A stretch of 34,351 nt of DNA, taken from NCBI GenBank assembly GCA_012960115.1, contig DUBX01000043.1, positions 172,192 through 206,542 on the forward strand, given 5' to 3'. Below the pieces are notes generated by a model, which was given only the letters and a program-made list of their open reading frames with translations, was not told where the DNA came from and ran no database searches. The stretch's first letter is position 1; each line of letters begins with the position of its first letter. Made by a program: the position numbers and the translations under genes. Shown one piece after another: positions 8,661 to 17,193 of the stretch. This stretch comes from Porticoccaceae bacterium. Its GTDB lineage: Bacteria > Pseudomonadota > Gammaproteobacteria > Pseudomonadales > Porticoccaceae.

Positions 8661-10388
8661 ATGCGATTAAAAGCGCTCCTTACCCAGCGATTCACGGCGG
8701 CGATGCGTTCCGCAGGTATTCCCGATGATTGCTCTCCCATGCTTGCCTTAAGCGGGAAACCTCAATTTGGTGATTATCAAGCTAACGGCGCCATGGGTGC
8801 AGCTAAAAGAATGAAAGCTAACCCCAGAGATCTGGCTGCCAATATCCTTCAGCACCTAGACCTTGAGGGTATCGTTGAAAAGTTGGAAATTGCAGGCCCA
8901 GGATTTATCAACATCCATCTAAATAAGTCCTTTTTAGCAACAAGTCTTAATCATACGAAACGCGACCTAGTTGCGCCGGAAGATCAGCAAACGATCGTCA
9001 TTGATTACTCCTCGCCGAACCTTGCCAAGGAAATGCATGTAGGGCATTTGCGATCTACCATAATCGGAGATGCCCTAGCACGTGTTCTTGAATATCAAGG
9101 GCACAGTGTTAAACGACAAAATCATATGGGTGACTGGGGCACTCAGTTTGGTATGTTAATTGCCGAGCTAGAAGAACACTTAGGTAAGGGAGAGCAAGCA
9201 GAGCTCGCTTTAAACGACCTAGAACTGTTTTATCGACAGTCCAAAAAACACTTTGATGAAGATCCAGATTTTGCGGACAAGGCTCGTGAGTACGTAGTGA
9301 AGCTGCAGTCCGGCGACAAACACTGCGATAGACTCTGGCAGAAGTTTATAAAGGTATCAGTCGCCCACAGCTTAGAAATTTATCAACAGCTTAACGTGGG
9401 ACTGCTTGAAGCTCATATCCAACCTGAAAGCGCCTATAAAGACTCTCTTGCAACAGTGGTCGACGATCTTAGCCATCAAGGCATAGCGGTGGACTCTGAT
9501 GGAGCAAAGGTTGTATTTCTGCCTGAATTGGCTGACAAAAAAGGTAACCCCTCTCCAATGATAGTACAAAAATCTGGTGGCGGATTCCTCTACGCGACAA
9601 GTGATTTGGCGGCCATTCTCTATCGGATTAATGAATTGCAGGCCAACCGCATCCTATATTTTATAGACGCACGTCAGTCCTTACATATGAAACAGGTATT
9701 TATTACTGGGCGTAAAGCCAAGTATGTCCCACAGGACGTGAGCCTTGAACATCACTCCTTTGGCACCATGATGGGAAGTGATGGACGACCGTTTAGAACT
9801 CGGAGTGGTGGCACCGTAAAATTAGCCGACTTGCTTGTAGAGGCTGTTCAGAGAGCTGAAAAACTAGTCCGTGAAAAAAACAGCACCCTCAGTGAAGAGC
9901 AAATTAAAGATGTCGCTAACAAGGTTGGTATTGGCGCGGTAAAGTACGCGGACCTAAGCATCACACGCACCAACGATTATATTTTCGACTGGGAATCAAT
10001 GTTATCGTTTGAAGGCAATACGGCACCTTACTTGCAGTATGCCTACACCCGAATTTCAAGCATTTTTCGCAAGGCGGGAATAAACCCTAAAACACTTTCA
10101 GCATCGATCGATATCATTGAGAACCAAGAGAGGGCCTTAGCGCTCAAGTTAATCCAATTTGAGGAAATAATTGATCAGGTCGCTCTAGACTGCTACCCGC
10201 ACTCACTCTGCACATACCTGTACGAGCTAGCCAGTGCCTTCATGACATTCTATGAACACTGCCCCGTGTTAAAGGACAGTGTAGCCAAAGAAGTTCAACA
10301 AAGCCGCCTGAAACTTTGTGCATTAAGCGCAGAAACATTGGCCTGTGGACTAGACCTTTTGGGCATCGACGTTATGGAACAAATGTAA
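8661..10388 (+). CDS. argS: Arginyl-tRNA synthetase
   Basis: This class I synthetase charges tRNA-Arg with arginine. From the ATG at 8661 it has 575 residues, close to the usual ~577. Visible parts: the N-terminal additional domain with '[10 protein letters not shown]' (tRNA D-loop recognition); the HIGH signature as HVGH (residues 126-129, after SSPNLAKEM); the ArgRS active-site stretch '[12 protein letters not shown]'; '[17 protein letters not shown]', which takes the KMSKS place in this family; and the C-terminal anticodon-binding DALR domain ending '[10 protein letters not shown]'. The start was chosen over an ATG at 8586 because CAGGAA precedes 8661 and a promoter lies between the two. 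It converges with putP. Confidence 0.96.
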   Translation: MRLKALLTQRFTAAMRSAGIPDDCSPMLALSGKPQFGDYQANGAMGAAKRMKANPRDLAANILQHLDLEGIVEKLEIAGPGFINIHLNKSFLATSLNHTKRDLVAPEDQQTIVIDYSSPNLAKEMHVGHLRSTIIGDALARVLEYQGHSVKRQNHMGDWGTQFGMLIAELEEHLGKGEQAELALNDLELFYRQSKKHFDEDPDFADKAREYVVKLQSGDKHCDRLWQKFIKVSVAHSLEIYQQLNVGLLEAHIQPESAYKDSLATVVDDLSHQGIAVDSDGAKVVFLPELADKKGNPSPMIVQKSGGGFLYATSDLAAILYRINELQANRILYFIDARQSLHMKQVFITGRKAKYVPQDVSLEHHSFGTMMGSDGRPFRTRSGGTVKLADLLVEAVQRAEKLVREKNSTLSEEQIKDVANKVGIGAVKYADLSITRTNDYIFDWESMLSFEGNTAPYLQYAYTRISSIFRKAGINPKTLSASIDIIENQERALALKLIQFEEIIDQVALDCYPHSLCTYLYELASAFMTFYEHCPVLKDSVAKEVQQSRLKLCALSAETLACGLDLLGIDVMEQM

Positions 10389-10417
10389 GTGGCTAATTGT
10401 CGACGACAATCGCCACT
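10388..10417. terminator. Hairpin between convergent argS and putP
   Basis: AGTGGC (10388-10393) pairs with GCCACT (10412-10417), and ATTGT with ACAAT inside it, leaving a CGACG loop and a small internal loop. It starts at the last base of the argS stop codon and has no T-run on either side, so termination is likely but not certain. Confidence 0.45.
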
Positions 10418-10429
10418 CTAGCGCGACAG

Positions 10430-11929
10430 TTACTTAATCGACGCGCTTCTCACCTGCTCTTCCATAAGATTAAACTGACTAGCCACTATCTGATTCTCAG
10501 GCTTTTTATCGAGGACTGAAACTAGCCCGATAGTGATTAGAGACAATACAAATCCTGGCACTAGAGCATAAAGATCAAAGATTCCACCCTCTAGCTGAGA
10601 CCAACCAATTACTGTCAGACCACCCACCACTATTCCAGCCAAAGCTCCTGATGAGGTCATTTTCTTCCAGTACAAACTGACTAATATAGCCGGCCCCACC
10701 GAAGCGCCCAAGCCTGCCCAAGCATAAGAGACAACATCAAGGACCTTACCGTCTGGTTGCATCGCTAGAAGCGTTGCACAGAGGGCCAACACAACCACGG
10801 CTATGCGCCCTATCTGCAACCTATTTTCAGTAGTCAGCTGTTTTTTAACCATCAACGGATATAGGTCCTCAGCCAGAGACGATGAACAGACTAACAGCTG
10901 AGAGTCCACCGTACTCATAATGGCCGCAAGAATAGCCGCCAACAATATACCGGCAATGAAGGGGTGAAAAATCAAGCCTGTTAGGGCAATAAATACTTTC
11001 TCTGAATCAGGCAATAGATCTGGTAAATAGGCAACACCACTAAGCCCCACCATGATCGCGAGCAGATAACATACTGCTGCCCAAAAGACGCCTATGCTGG
11101 CAGCTTTGCTGGTCTCTGAGGCGGATCTCAGTGCCATAAATCGAGCCAATATGTGCGGTTGCCCGAAATAACCTAACCCCCAACCCATCGTACTAACAAT
11201 AACCATCAGGCCTAGAGCATCTCCATTAGCATCAGTAAACATATTGAGTAACTCAGGGTTTGTTTGGTTAATTCCAGAGGCAAATTCGCCGCCGCCACCC
11301 GCCTGCGATATGACCATAACTGGAACGCAGGCCAGCGCTAACAACATTAGCAGCCCCTGGAAAACATCGGTCCAAGAGACGGCTAAAAACCCGCCAAATA
11401 GGGTATAGACCAGAATCAAGGTGACGCTAACAAATACCGCTATATGGTAGTCGAATCCAAACACTTCATTAAATAGTTTTCCGCCAGCGATCAAACCAGA
11501 TCCCACATAAAACAAGAAAAACAATAAAATACTGATACTGGCAATTACCTTCAGCCATGGCGTTTTATCAGCAAAACGCCGTTGCAAAAAAGTAGGCAAG
11601 GTAACAGCATCGTCGAGTAGCGCGCTGTAGATACGTAGTCTTTTGGCCACCAGCATCCAATTTGCGGCAACCCCGATGACGAGTCCAATAGATATCCAAG
11701 CCGCCTCTAATCCGGCCAAGTAGGCATACCCAGGCAAACCTAGCAGTACCCAACCACTCATGTCCGATGCACCGGCGCTAATAGCTGATACAACAGGTGA
11801 TAATTCTCGCCCCCCCAGAAAATAATCTGTGGCATTCTTAGTTTTTAAGTACGCGTAAAAGCCGATACTGAGCACGATAGCCACATAGGTCATAAAGGCT
11901 ACAATGGTAGACACAGACAATTCAGACAT
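10430..11929 (-). CDS. putP: Sodium/proline symporter (SSS family)
   Basis: This 499-residue protein of the solute:sodium symporter family imports proline with sodium across the inner membrane. Family markers: 'DYFLGGRELSPVVSAISAGASDMSGWVLLGLPG' near residues 35-67 (the PutP sodium/proline site region), 'FGGFLAVSWTDVFQGLLML', 'LGYFGQPHILARFMALRS' and 'ILAAIMSTVDSQLLVCSSSLAEDLY' (TM9-type sodium site). About 13 hydrophobic helices are seen and the length matches E. coli PutP (502). Its ATG lies two bases past the stop of the DoxX gene, and the ribosome site GCGAGGAAT overlaps that stop, so the two are co-translated. With oadGAB nearby, sodium-coupled transport fits a marine lifestyle. Confidence 0.95.
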   Translation of the reverse strand: MSELSVSTIVAFMTYVAIVLSIGFYAYLKTKNATDYFLGGRELSPVVSAISAGASDMSGWVLLGLPGYAYLAGLEAAWISIGLVIGVAANWMLVAKRLRIYSALLDDAVTLPTFLQRRFADKTPWLKVIASISILLFFLFYVGSGLIAGGKLFNEVFGFDYHIAVFVSVTLILVYTLFGGFLAVSWTDVFQGLLMLLALACVPVMVISQAGGGGEFASGINQTNPELLNMFTDANGDALGLMVIVSTMGWGLGYFGQPHILARFMALRSASETSKAASIGVFWAAVCYLLAIMVGLSGVAYLPDLLPDSEKVFIALTGLIFHPFIAGILLAAILAAIMSTVDSQLLVCSSSLAEDLYPLMVKKQLTTENRLQIGRIAVVVLALCATLLAMQPDGKVLDVVSYAWAGLGASVGPAILVSLYWKKMTSSGALAGIVVGGLTVIGWSQLEGGIFDLYALVPGFVLSLITIGLVSVLDKKPENQIVASQFNLMEEQVRSASIK

Positions 11930-11931
11930 GC

Positions 11932-12327
11932 TTATTCCTCGCTATCACTGCTAGCCTGCCCCATGTTGATTGCCGCTAAGAGCAACAAGCCTGCAAATAT
12001 CCCCATGTTTTTAACAAAATTCTGGATTTCATGTTTGGCGTCAACACCCTCATAAACATTCCAAAAATCATGTAAATTTAGGTTAATAAGTAAAACCATC
12101 GCCGCTAAACCAAGCGCACAGATAACAACCTGTTTATTGATCAAAAGAAAAATGCTCGCGCCAATTTGAATAATCCCGGCAATCGCCAGCAGCGCCGGAA
12201 CCATGATCATGCCATGGGTTTCCATAAGCGTCACATGCATGTCCCATGCGGCGAACTTATTAATTCCCGGCAACAGAAAATACAGCGCCAGCAATACTCG
12301 ACCAATATGTATTAATGCAGATTTCAT
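11932..12327 (-). CDS. DoxX-family membrane protein
   Basis: The protein has 131 residues and four hydrophobic helices. It starts 'IHIGRVLLALYFLLPGINKF' and ends 'NFVKNMGIFAGLLLLAA', both typical of the DoxX/DoxD family (inner-membrane proteins whose role is mostly unknown). I chose the ATG at 12327; a TTG at 12333 would add two residues. It is directly upstream of putP with a two-base gap, so the two form one transcript. Whether it aids proline uptake is unknown. Confidence 0.82.
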   Translation of the reverse strand: MKSALIHIGRVLLALYFLLPGINKFAAWDMHVTLMETHGMIMVPALLAIAGIIQIGASIFLLINKQVVICALGLAAMVLLINLNLHDFWNVYEGVDAKHEIQNFVKNMGIFAGLLLLAAINMGQASSDSEE

Positions 12328-12506
12328 AACCAACTTCTGTTGTTTTTATTTTAAGACTTCTCCGATCCATGCATGCCAAATCAGCGCTGAATTATGCCCT
12401 ATCATCATCGCTATATGCTACCAACAAACCTCAGATTGCATTACTTAATAACAACGGGTAAGGTTTTTTTAGGTCTTTGTGCTGGTAATGGATATCAATC
12501 GCAGAT

Positions 12507-13361
12507 CTAAACATTAATCGCCTGAATCAAGGATTCAATTTCAACATGCTTGCTCTCGTCTATGTCTAGCACTCCCCGTGTCAAACCGGCAAAATTAAAT
12601 AACTCTGTATCTGCAAGCTGTGAAGGGGCTACATTTTTAATCGCCCCAAAGATTGCATCAATACGCCCGGGGAATTGTCGCTCCCACTGCTTCAGCATAT
12701 CCTTTACAGCATTGCGTTGGAGGCCTGCTTGTGAGCCACAGAGATTGCATGGAATAATTGGGAATTGCTTAAGTTCAGCCAGCTCAATTAAATCGGATTC
12801 TCGGCAGTAAGCAAGTGGTCGAATCAGCACATTTTTCTTGTCATCTGACAACAACTTAGGCGGCATCGCCTTAAGTTTGCCCTGATAAAACATGTTCAAG
12901 AACAATGTTTCAACAATATCATCACGGTGATGACCTAAAGCAACTTTGGTTGCCCCAATTTGCTCTGCGAAACCATACAATGTACCGCGTCGTAATCTAG
13001 AACAGAGGCTACAGTAGGTCTTACCCTCGGGAATTTTACTGGTGACAATACTGTAAGTATCTTTTTCCAAAATATGATATTCAATATCAAGATTATCAAG
13101 ATAAGCAGGTAACACATGCTCGGGGAATCCAGGCTGCTTTTGATCCAAGTTAACCGCTATGAGCTCAAATTGAATCGGCGCATTTTTCTGCAGATTCATA
13201 AGGATGTCCAGCATCGCGTAGGAATCTTTGCCACCAGAGAGGCATACCATAATTCGATCGCCTTCCTCAATCATGCGGTAATCTGCTACGGCTTTACCGA
13301 CATTACGCCGCAAACGTTTTTGCAGTTTGTTCGACTCTAATTGATTTTTCTGTAGCGACAT
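12507..13361 (-). CDS. ttcA: tRNA 2-thiocytidine(32) synthetase
   Basis: This 284-residue protein thiolates C32 of certain tRNAs using ATP and a [4Fe-4S] cluster. It contains the PP-loop SGGKDS (residues 42-47), the paired-cysteine motifs '[11 protein letters not shown]' and 'PCNLCGSQ' that bind the cluster, and the family stretch '[29 protein letters not shown]'. Start: the ATG at 13361; a GTG at 13373 would add four residues. A promoter-like pair lies just upstream. It is monocistronic here, with a 180-bp gap before the DoxX gene. Confidence 0.95.
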   Translation of the reverse strand: MSLQKNQLESNKLQKRLRRNVGKAVADYRMIEEGDRIMVCLSGGKDSYAMLDILMNLQKNAPIQFELIAVNLDQKQPGFPEHVLPAYLDNLDIEYHILEKDTYSIVTSKIPEGKTYCSLCSRLRRGTLYGFAEQIGATKVALGHHRDDIVETLFLNMFYQGKLKAMPPKLLSDDKKNVLIRPLAYCRESDLIELAELKQFPIIPCNLCGSQAGLQRNAVKDMLKQWERQFPGRIDAIFGAIKNVAPSQLADTELFNFAGLTRGVLDIDESKHVEIESLIQAINV

Positions 13362-13389
13362 TTTATGGCCCACTTATCTTGGTGCGCGC

Positions 13390-13419
13390 AGTATAGTGGC
13401 TGGATGCTCTCATCAGCAA
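13390..13419 (-). promoter_or_regulatory. Predicted promoter for ttcA
   Basis: On the minus strand TTGCTG (13414-13419) and TATACT (13390-13395) are 18 bp apart, ending 28 bp before the ATG at 13361. Confidence 0.45.
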
Positions 13420-13476
13420 ATGGCGAAGCGTCATTTACGTAACAAGTAATTTTTATCGACAACTAGAAAGACAGCC

Positions 13477-14373
13477 CTACAACCTCATCCCCAAAAGATA
13501 ATTAACCAATTCTTTAAGCTCTTCGGGTGGATTGTCATCATCAAATGTCGCACTCCTATGTGTTTTGCCCTCTGACTTTATAGCTAATGAGGTGACCATG
13601 GCTCCATCAAACTGATGGCGTTTAGAAGGCGCCTGGAGATCCTCGATAGCAGTCACATCTAAGCCCGCTAAAATCGCTCCCAAGACATTGAGATTGGTCT
13701 TAGTTAAAAGAGTTTGGAGTACTTTTTTATCATTTAAAAAGTAGCTATACCTACCCTTGTGCACAACGATTAGCTCCGATTTTCCTCGAGTAATTGCCGA
13801 GTATTCAATCTTTTCAAAGCTTGTCACCTGCAAGGGTGCAGGCCGTTTTACAATCTTATGTGCTGCCTTCTGTAACAGTGCAGTGTCATAACCCAACGAC
13901 CTCACCTGGGATACTAACTCACCATAGTCTTCATCAGAAATTTGCGCTGTCCGCGCCATAATCCAAACATAGTCACGACTGGTACGCCCAATAATTGTTT
14001 GCTGGTAATTGTCATCCAAGTACACAATTCTGTAGTCAGCCTTAATAGGCCAGATAAATTGCATCCCCCAAATCGCGTTATTGCTATTCTCAGCGACAAA
14101 GCCCCGCGGACGATAGATCTTCTGCTCTCCATCAAGGCTACCATCGTTAAAGGTGAAGGTGGTTGCAATAGTGCCATCAGCATCCCTTTGGTACGATTCC
14201 ATCGGATTGTATGCGTCCTTTTCAAGAAAAGTAGGAATGTTAGCAATCACATACCAGTCACCCATGAAACGATTCAAGTCCACAGCATCCACTACAGGCA
14301 TTGACGCTGGCGTACTGCAGGCAACACCCGTTAGTACCATTGTGATGAGTAAGGTAACTCTAAATACTCGCAT
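13477..14373 (-). CDS. Blc-like lipocalin with an extra C-terminal domain
   Basis: The N-terminal half (about residues 30-170 of 298) is a Blc-type lipocalin: 'DLNRFMGDWYVIANIPTFLEKDAYN' carries the G-x-W signature, and 'VYLDDNYQQTIIGRTSRDYVWIMAR' is the conserved Blc strand pair. Bacterial Blc proteins bind fatty acids or lysophospholipids at the outer membrane. Residues 1-19 form a signal ending TGVAC, an imperfect lipobox. The last ~120 residues ('SFEKIEYSAITRGKSELIVVHKG' onward) are not part of a normal lipocalin and I do not recognise them with confidence. The ATG at 14373 follows GGAGGGAG; an ATG at 14394 lies upstream of that ribosome site and is rejected. The start overlaps the end of the upstream gene by 14 bases, so the two are coupled. 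Confidence 0.85.
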   Translation of the reverse strand: MRVFRVTLLITMVLTGVACSTPASMPVVDAVDLNRFMGDWYVIANIPTFLEKDAYNPMESYQRDADGTIATTFTFNDGSLDGEQKIYRPRGFVAENSNNAIWGMQFIWPIKADYRIVYLDDNYQQTIIGRTSRDYVWIMARTAQISDEDYGELVSQVRSLGYDTALLQKAAHKIVKRPAPLQVTSFEKIEYSAITRGKSELIVVHKGRYSYFLNDKKVLQTLLTKTNLNVLGAILAGLDVTAIEDLQAPSKRHQFDGAMVTSLAIKSEGKTHRSATFDDDNPPEELKELVNYLLGMRL

Positions 14374-14995
14374 TTGATTCTCCCTCCGATTCATAGATCC
14401 GTTCGTATCTTAGTTTCCCGGCAACTTTCACGTCAGATTCCAATGATTGCCACGCGCCTGATTCACTATATTGCAGACGGATATCGGTCTTTGCTAGTCC
14501 AAGCGTTTTATGCGTCATTCCCGTACTCGAGTCCTGTTGTGACTCACTCGTAATCGGCGTGTATTGACCCGTTTCTACATTGAGTAAGAATTCACTTTCG
14601 AGCCATTCGGGTCGCCAATAGGCAAAACTTTTTATACAGCCATTAAGACTCACGTCAACACCCGCCCTGGTCACTACAAACTTGCCGGCTATTATTTTGG
14701 CGCTGATCGTGGTGCTTTTATTGTTACGTTGGGTAGAGCTTTCTACACTTTGCAAACAGCCATCTTTCCAGACTTCTTGGGCCACATGTCTATATTTAAT
14801 TTTTTTAACCAACAATACCTTAAAGTCCATTGAGGCCTGTGAAGTAACACGAAGGTCACTCCCATCCTCAGTCAGGGTAAAGCTGTGTTGCCCAACCTCT
14901 TGATCATTGAGAAACATTTTAAATCTAATTATCTCGCTATCAGCTCTACAAATGCCTGTCGGTATTAATAGTAATAAAAACAGTAACTGATACAT
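14360..14995 (-). CDS. Exported DUF6134-like protein
   Basis: This 211-residue protein has a signal peptide (residues 1-18, cut after GICRA). The mature part starts 'SEIIRFKMFLNDQEVGQHSFTL' and contains 'KIKYRHVAQEVWKDGCLQSVESST'. This pattern (a short deduced 'lipid-like' beta-rich protein with YRH...W-x-DGCL) matches what I recall of the DUF6134 family, function unknown. A good AAGGAAA ribosome site precedes the ATG at 14995. Its end overlaps the start of the lipocalin gene, so a joint periplasmic or outer-membrane lipid role is likely (inference). Confidence 0.7.
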   Translation of the reverse strand: MYQLLFLLLLIPTGICRADSEIIRFKMFLNDQEVGQHSFTLTEDGSDLRVTSQASMDFKVLLVKKIKYRHVAQEVWKDGCLQSVESSTQRNNKSTTISAKIIAGKFVVTRAGVDVSLNGCIKSFAYWRPEWLESEFLLNVETGQYTPITSESQQDSSTGMTHKTLGLAKTDIRLQYSESGAWQSLESDVKVAGKLRYERIYESEGESNASI

Positions 14996-15135
14996 GGCAA
15001 TTTCCTTTGCTATAACTATTTAATGACTGATCTAGACAGCGAATCAACGTGGCGACAAACGCTGCACGGTTATTGACCGATGAGCGTCTTACGTTAAGTC
15101 TTTCAGAAAAAGATCACAAAGCGACGTTAGTAGAC

Positions 15136-15765
15136 TCAACGTTTCATGCGCTTAGCTTGATTAATTTTATCTGTAGTCTCTCTGCGAGCGGAGCTATCTT
15201 TTTTAACCAGAATATAAGTAGCGCCGACTCCTCCGTGCGTTTTTTTAGCGCTATGAAAAGCCAGTACCTGATCAAATTGTCGCAACCAATGATTAACGCA
15301 ACTTTTCAGGCGGGCAGGTTGTTCTCTACCTTCGCCTTTACCGTGCGTCACCAAAGCGCACCTTACCCCATGTTTGTGACAATCGTCGACGAAGTGCCAC
15401 AACGCATTACGGGCCTGCTCGACGGTATGCCGATGCAAATCAAGGCGCGATTGAATCTCATATTTCCCCAAGCGTAAGTTTTTGTACACCCCATGTTGAA
15501 CACCCGGTCTCACAAACTCTAGATACGCAAGGGGATCTACCTGCTCAATGATACTCACTGGATCAAGAATATTGGACTCAGCAACCACCTCTTTCTGTGC
15601 TGCTTTACGTCTCTCCAAAACGCCTGGCGTAATCTGGACCGGCTTGGCCATATGCGCAGAACCCTTGCCGCTCAACGGCTGGATGTCATCTCCAACCATA
15701 TCAACAAACTGCTTATCACTTAGCTCGCCTGATTCTAATTTTTCTCGACCATCTGTCGATGACAT
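15136..15765 (-). CDS. smrA: Smr-domain protein (SmrA/YdaL type)
   Basis: The protein has 209 residues. The N-terminal ~85 are charged and poorly conserved. The C-terminal Smr domain reads 'RLDLHRHTVEQARNALWHFV', 'CALVTHGKGEGRE', 'VNHWLRQFDQVLAFHSA' and 'HGGVGATYILV'. LDLH and THGKG are the Smr catalytic motifs; in the family they give nicking endonuclease or RNA-cleaving activity. The full protein resembles E. coli SmrA, not a MutS2 tail. I chose the ATG at 15765, preceded by AGGATAAG; a TTG at 15789 was rejected. It diverges from slyD. Confidence 0.88.
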   Translation of the reverse strand: MSSTDGREKLESGELSDKQFVDMVGDDIQPLSGKGSAHMAKPVQITPGVLERRKAAQKEVVAESNILDPVSIIEQVDPLAYLEFVRPGVQHGVYKNLRLGKYEIQSRLDLHRHTVEQARNALWHFVDDCHKHGVRCALVTHGKGEGREQPARLKSCVNHWLRQFDQVLAFHSAKKTHGGVGATYILVKKDSSARRETTDKINQAKRMKR

Positions 15766-15864
15766 GTTGCTTATCCTAGTCTTGATCAACTGAAATTAAA
15801 ACTTGGGTAGTCGCTGAGAGACTCATGGTTGATGTATTATACCCGCCCCCTAAAGGAGTCCACC

Positions 15865-16350
15865 ATGCACGTTTCCGCCCACCACGTTATTAGCGTTCAC
15901 TATACCCTCACCGATGATAATAATGCATTGATTGACTCAACTTACGATGACAAAAAGCCAATGGTTTACCTTCATGGTCGAGGGCAGATGATTATTGGCT
16001 TTGAGCAGGCAGTCGCGAAGGCTGAAGTAGGTGACAAAAGGAATTTTACTGTAGCCCCCAATGAGGGTTATGGCTTACGAAATGTTAATAATACACAACG
16101 TATTCCCATTAAATACCTTAAACACGAAGGGAAATTGTCGATCGGTAAAGCCATACATGTCAATACTGACAATGGTGTTAAACCAGGTACGGTCATTAAA
16201 GTCGGACGTTTCAATGTCGATGTCGACATGAATCATCCCCTCGCGGGGAAAAACCTTACCTTTGAGGTCGAGATTGTAGATATTAGAAAAGCGACCAAAG
16301 AAGAGACCGACCATGGCCATGTTCACGGCGACCAAGGTTGCAACCACTAA
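15865..16350 (+). CDS. slyD: SlyD-type FKBP peptidyl-prolyl isomerase
   Basis: This 161-residue cytoplasmic protein has an FKBP domain split by an insert-in-flap chaperone domain: 'HHVISVHYTLTDDNNALIDST', 'MVYLHGRGQMIIGFEQAVAKAEVGDKRNFTVAPNEGYG', then 'VDVDMNHPLAGKNLTFEVEI', the SlyD signature. It isomerises X-Pro bonds and aids folding. The C-terminal 'HGHVHGDQGCNH' is a short form of the metal-binding tail (nickel/zinc). The ATG at 15865 is preceded by AAAGGAG. The upstream in-frame ATGs at 15829 and 15832 lack this. It overlaps the next gene by one base (TAATG). Confidence 0.94.
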   Translation: MHVSAHHVISVHYTLTDDNNALIDSTYDDKKPMVYLHGRGQMIIGFEQAVAKAEVGDKRNFTVAPNEGYGLRNVNNTQRIPIKYLKHEGKLSIGKAIHVNTDNGVKPGTVIKVGRFNVDVDMNHPLAGKNLTFEVEIVDIRKATKEETDHGHVHGDQGCNH

Positions 16351-17129
16351 TGGAGTTGTACTGGTACCAATACGTCCTGATTGCAGTGGTCTTTACCTGG
16401 AGTGGCTTTGTGCGCTCTGGGCTAGGGTTTGGCGGGGCACTATTTACCATCCCTTTTTTGCTACTGATTCACGATGATCCGGTATTTTTTCTACCTATCA
16501 TCTCTATCCATTTACTATTTTTTGCCCCTTTGACTATCTTACTTAGCAAACAAAAAGCACCTGATGCTGAATGCAACCCTGTTACAGATGTCCATCGTAT
16601 TAACTGGCGCTTTGTGCGCTTTGCGCTGACGATTATGTTTATACCCAAATTGGCCGGCGTCATCGGTCTCATCGTGTTACCGACAGATCTGATGAATAGT
16701 ATTATTTTCTTGCTGATCGCTGGTTACTCCATGACCTACATCTTGGGTCGCCCGCTACAAAGTAGCAGTCAAACACTCGATATTGTGTTTTTGATAATTG
16801 GTGCCTATATCAGCGGGACATCACTGGTGGGCGGGCCAATGGTTATTGCCGTTGCTCTTCGTCACATTAAGCCTTTTGAGTTTCGTGACACCCTGTTTGT
16901 TATTTGGACTGTTCTGGTGAGTATAAAATTAGCAGCCTTTGCCTGGGTCGGTGTCAGCCTTAATCTCGTTCCTGCTCTATATCTTCTGCCCTTCGCAGGT
17001 ATCGGTCACTTTATTGGCTTGGGTGCCCATGAAAAGTTACTGCGCCAAGATAGTAAAAAATTCTATCAAATACTGGGGTCAATATTGCTCTGTGCCTCCG
17101 GTGCGGGGTTGTACCAAGTACTGAACTAA
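16350..17129 (+). CDS. TauE/SafE-family membrane transporter
   Basis: This inner-membrane protein of 259 residues has about eight hydrophobic helices. The first repeat has 'SGFVRSGLGFGGALFTIPFLL', which is the TauE/SafE (formerly DUF81) signature G-x-G-G-[AS]-x-x-x-x-P; the second half has 'GAYISGTSLVGGPMVIAVALRH'. The family exports or imports sulfonates, sulfite or other anions; the substrate here is not visible. The ATG at 16350 overlaps the slyD stop as TAATG, so translation is coupled. A TTG at 16338 inside slyD was rejected. It converges with the acyl-CoA dehydrogenase gene. Confidence 0.88.
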   Translation: MELYWYQYVLIAVVFTWSGFVRSGLGFGGALFTIPFLLLIHDDPVFFLPIISIHLLFFAPLTILLSKQKAPDAECNPVTDVHRINWRFVRFALTIMFIPKLAGVIGLIVLPTDLMNSIIFLLIAGYSMTYILGRPLQSSSQTLDIVFLIIGAYISGTSLVGGPMVIAVALRHIKPFEFRDTLFVIWTVLVSIKLAAFAWVGVSLNLVPALYLLPFAGIGHFIGLGAHEKLLRQDSKKFYQILGSILLCASGAGLYQVLN

Positions 17130-17160
17130 AAAAAGAGCGCTATGATCATTCTCATAACAC
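17128..17160 (-). terminator. Intrinsic terminator after the acyl-CoA dehydrogenase gene
   Basis: In minus-strand RNA, GUGUUAUGA (17160-17152) pairs with UCAUAGCGC (17145-17137) with two G-U pairs, around a six-base loop, and is followed by UC and seven U (plus-strand run of a at 17128-17134). The gene it ends stops at 17194. Confidence 0.7.
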
Positions 17161-17193
17161 CCTTTTCCGGAGTAAACCTGTTTAGATTAGTCT

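Noticed and set aside
12203-12448. Plus-strand ORF of 81 codons
   Set aside because: Overlaps the DoxX gene in antisense and has no ribosome site or known domain.
15049-15477. Plus-strand ORF of 142 codons
   Set aside because: Mostly antisense to smrA, no ribosome site, no recognisable domain.
15765-15865. Promoters in the smrA-slyD divergent gap (gtattatac)
   Set aside because: A -10-like element fits both strands but no -35 at the right distance is convincing.
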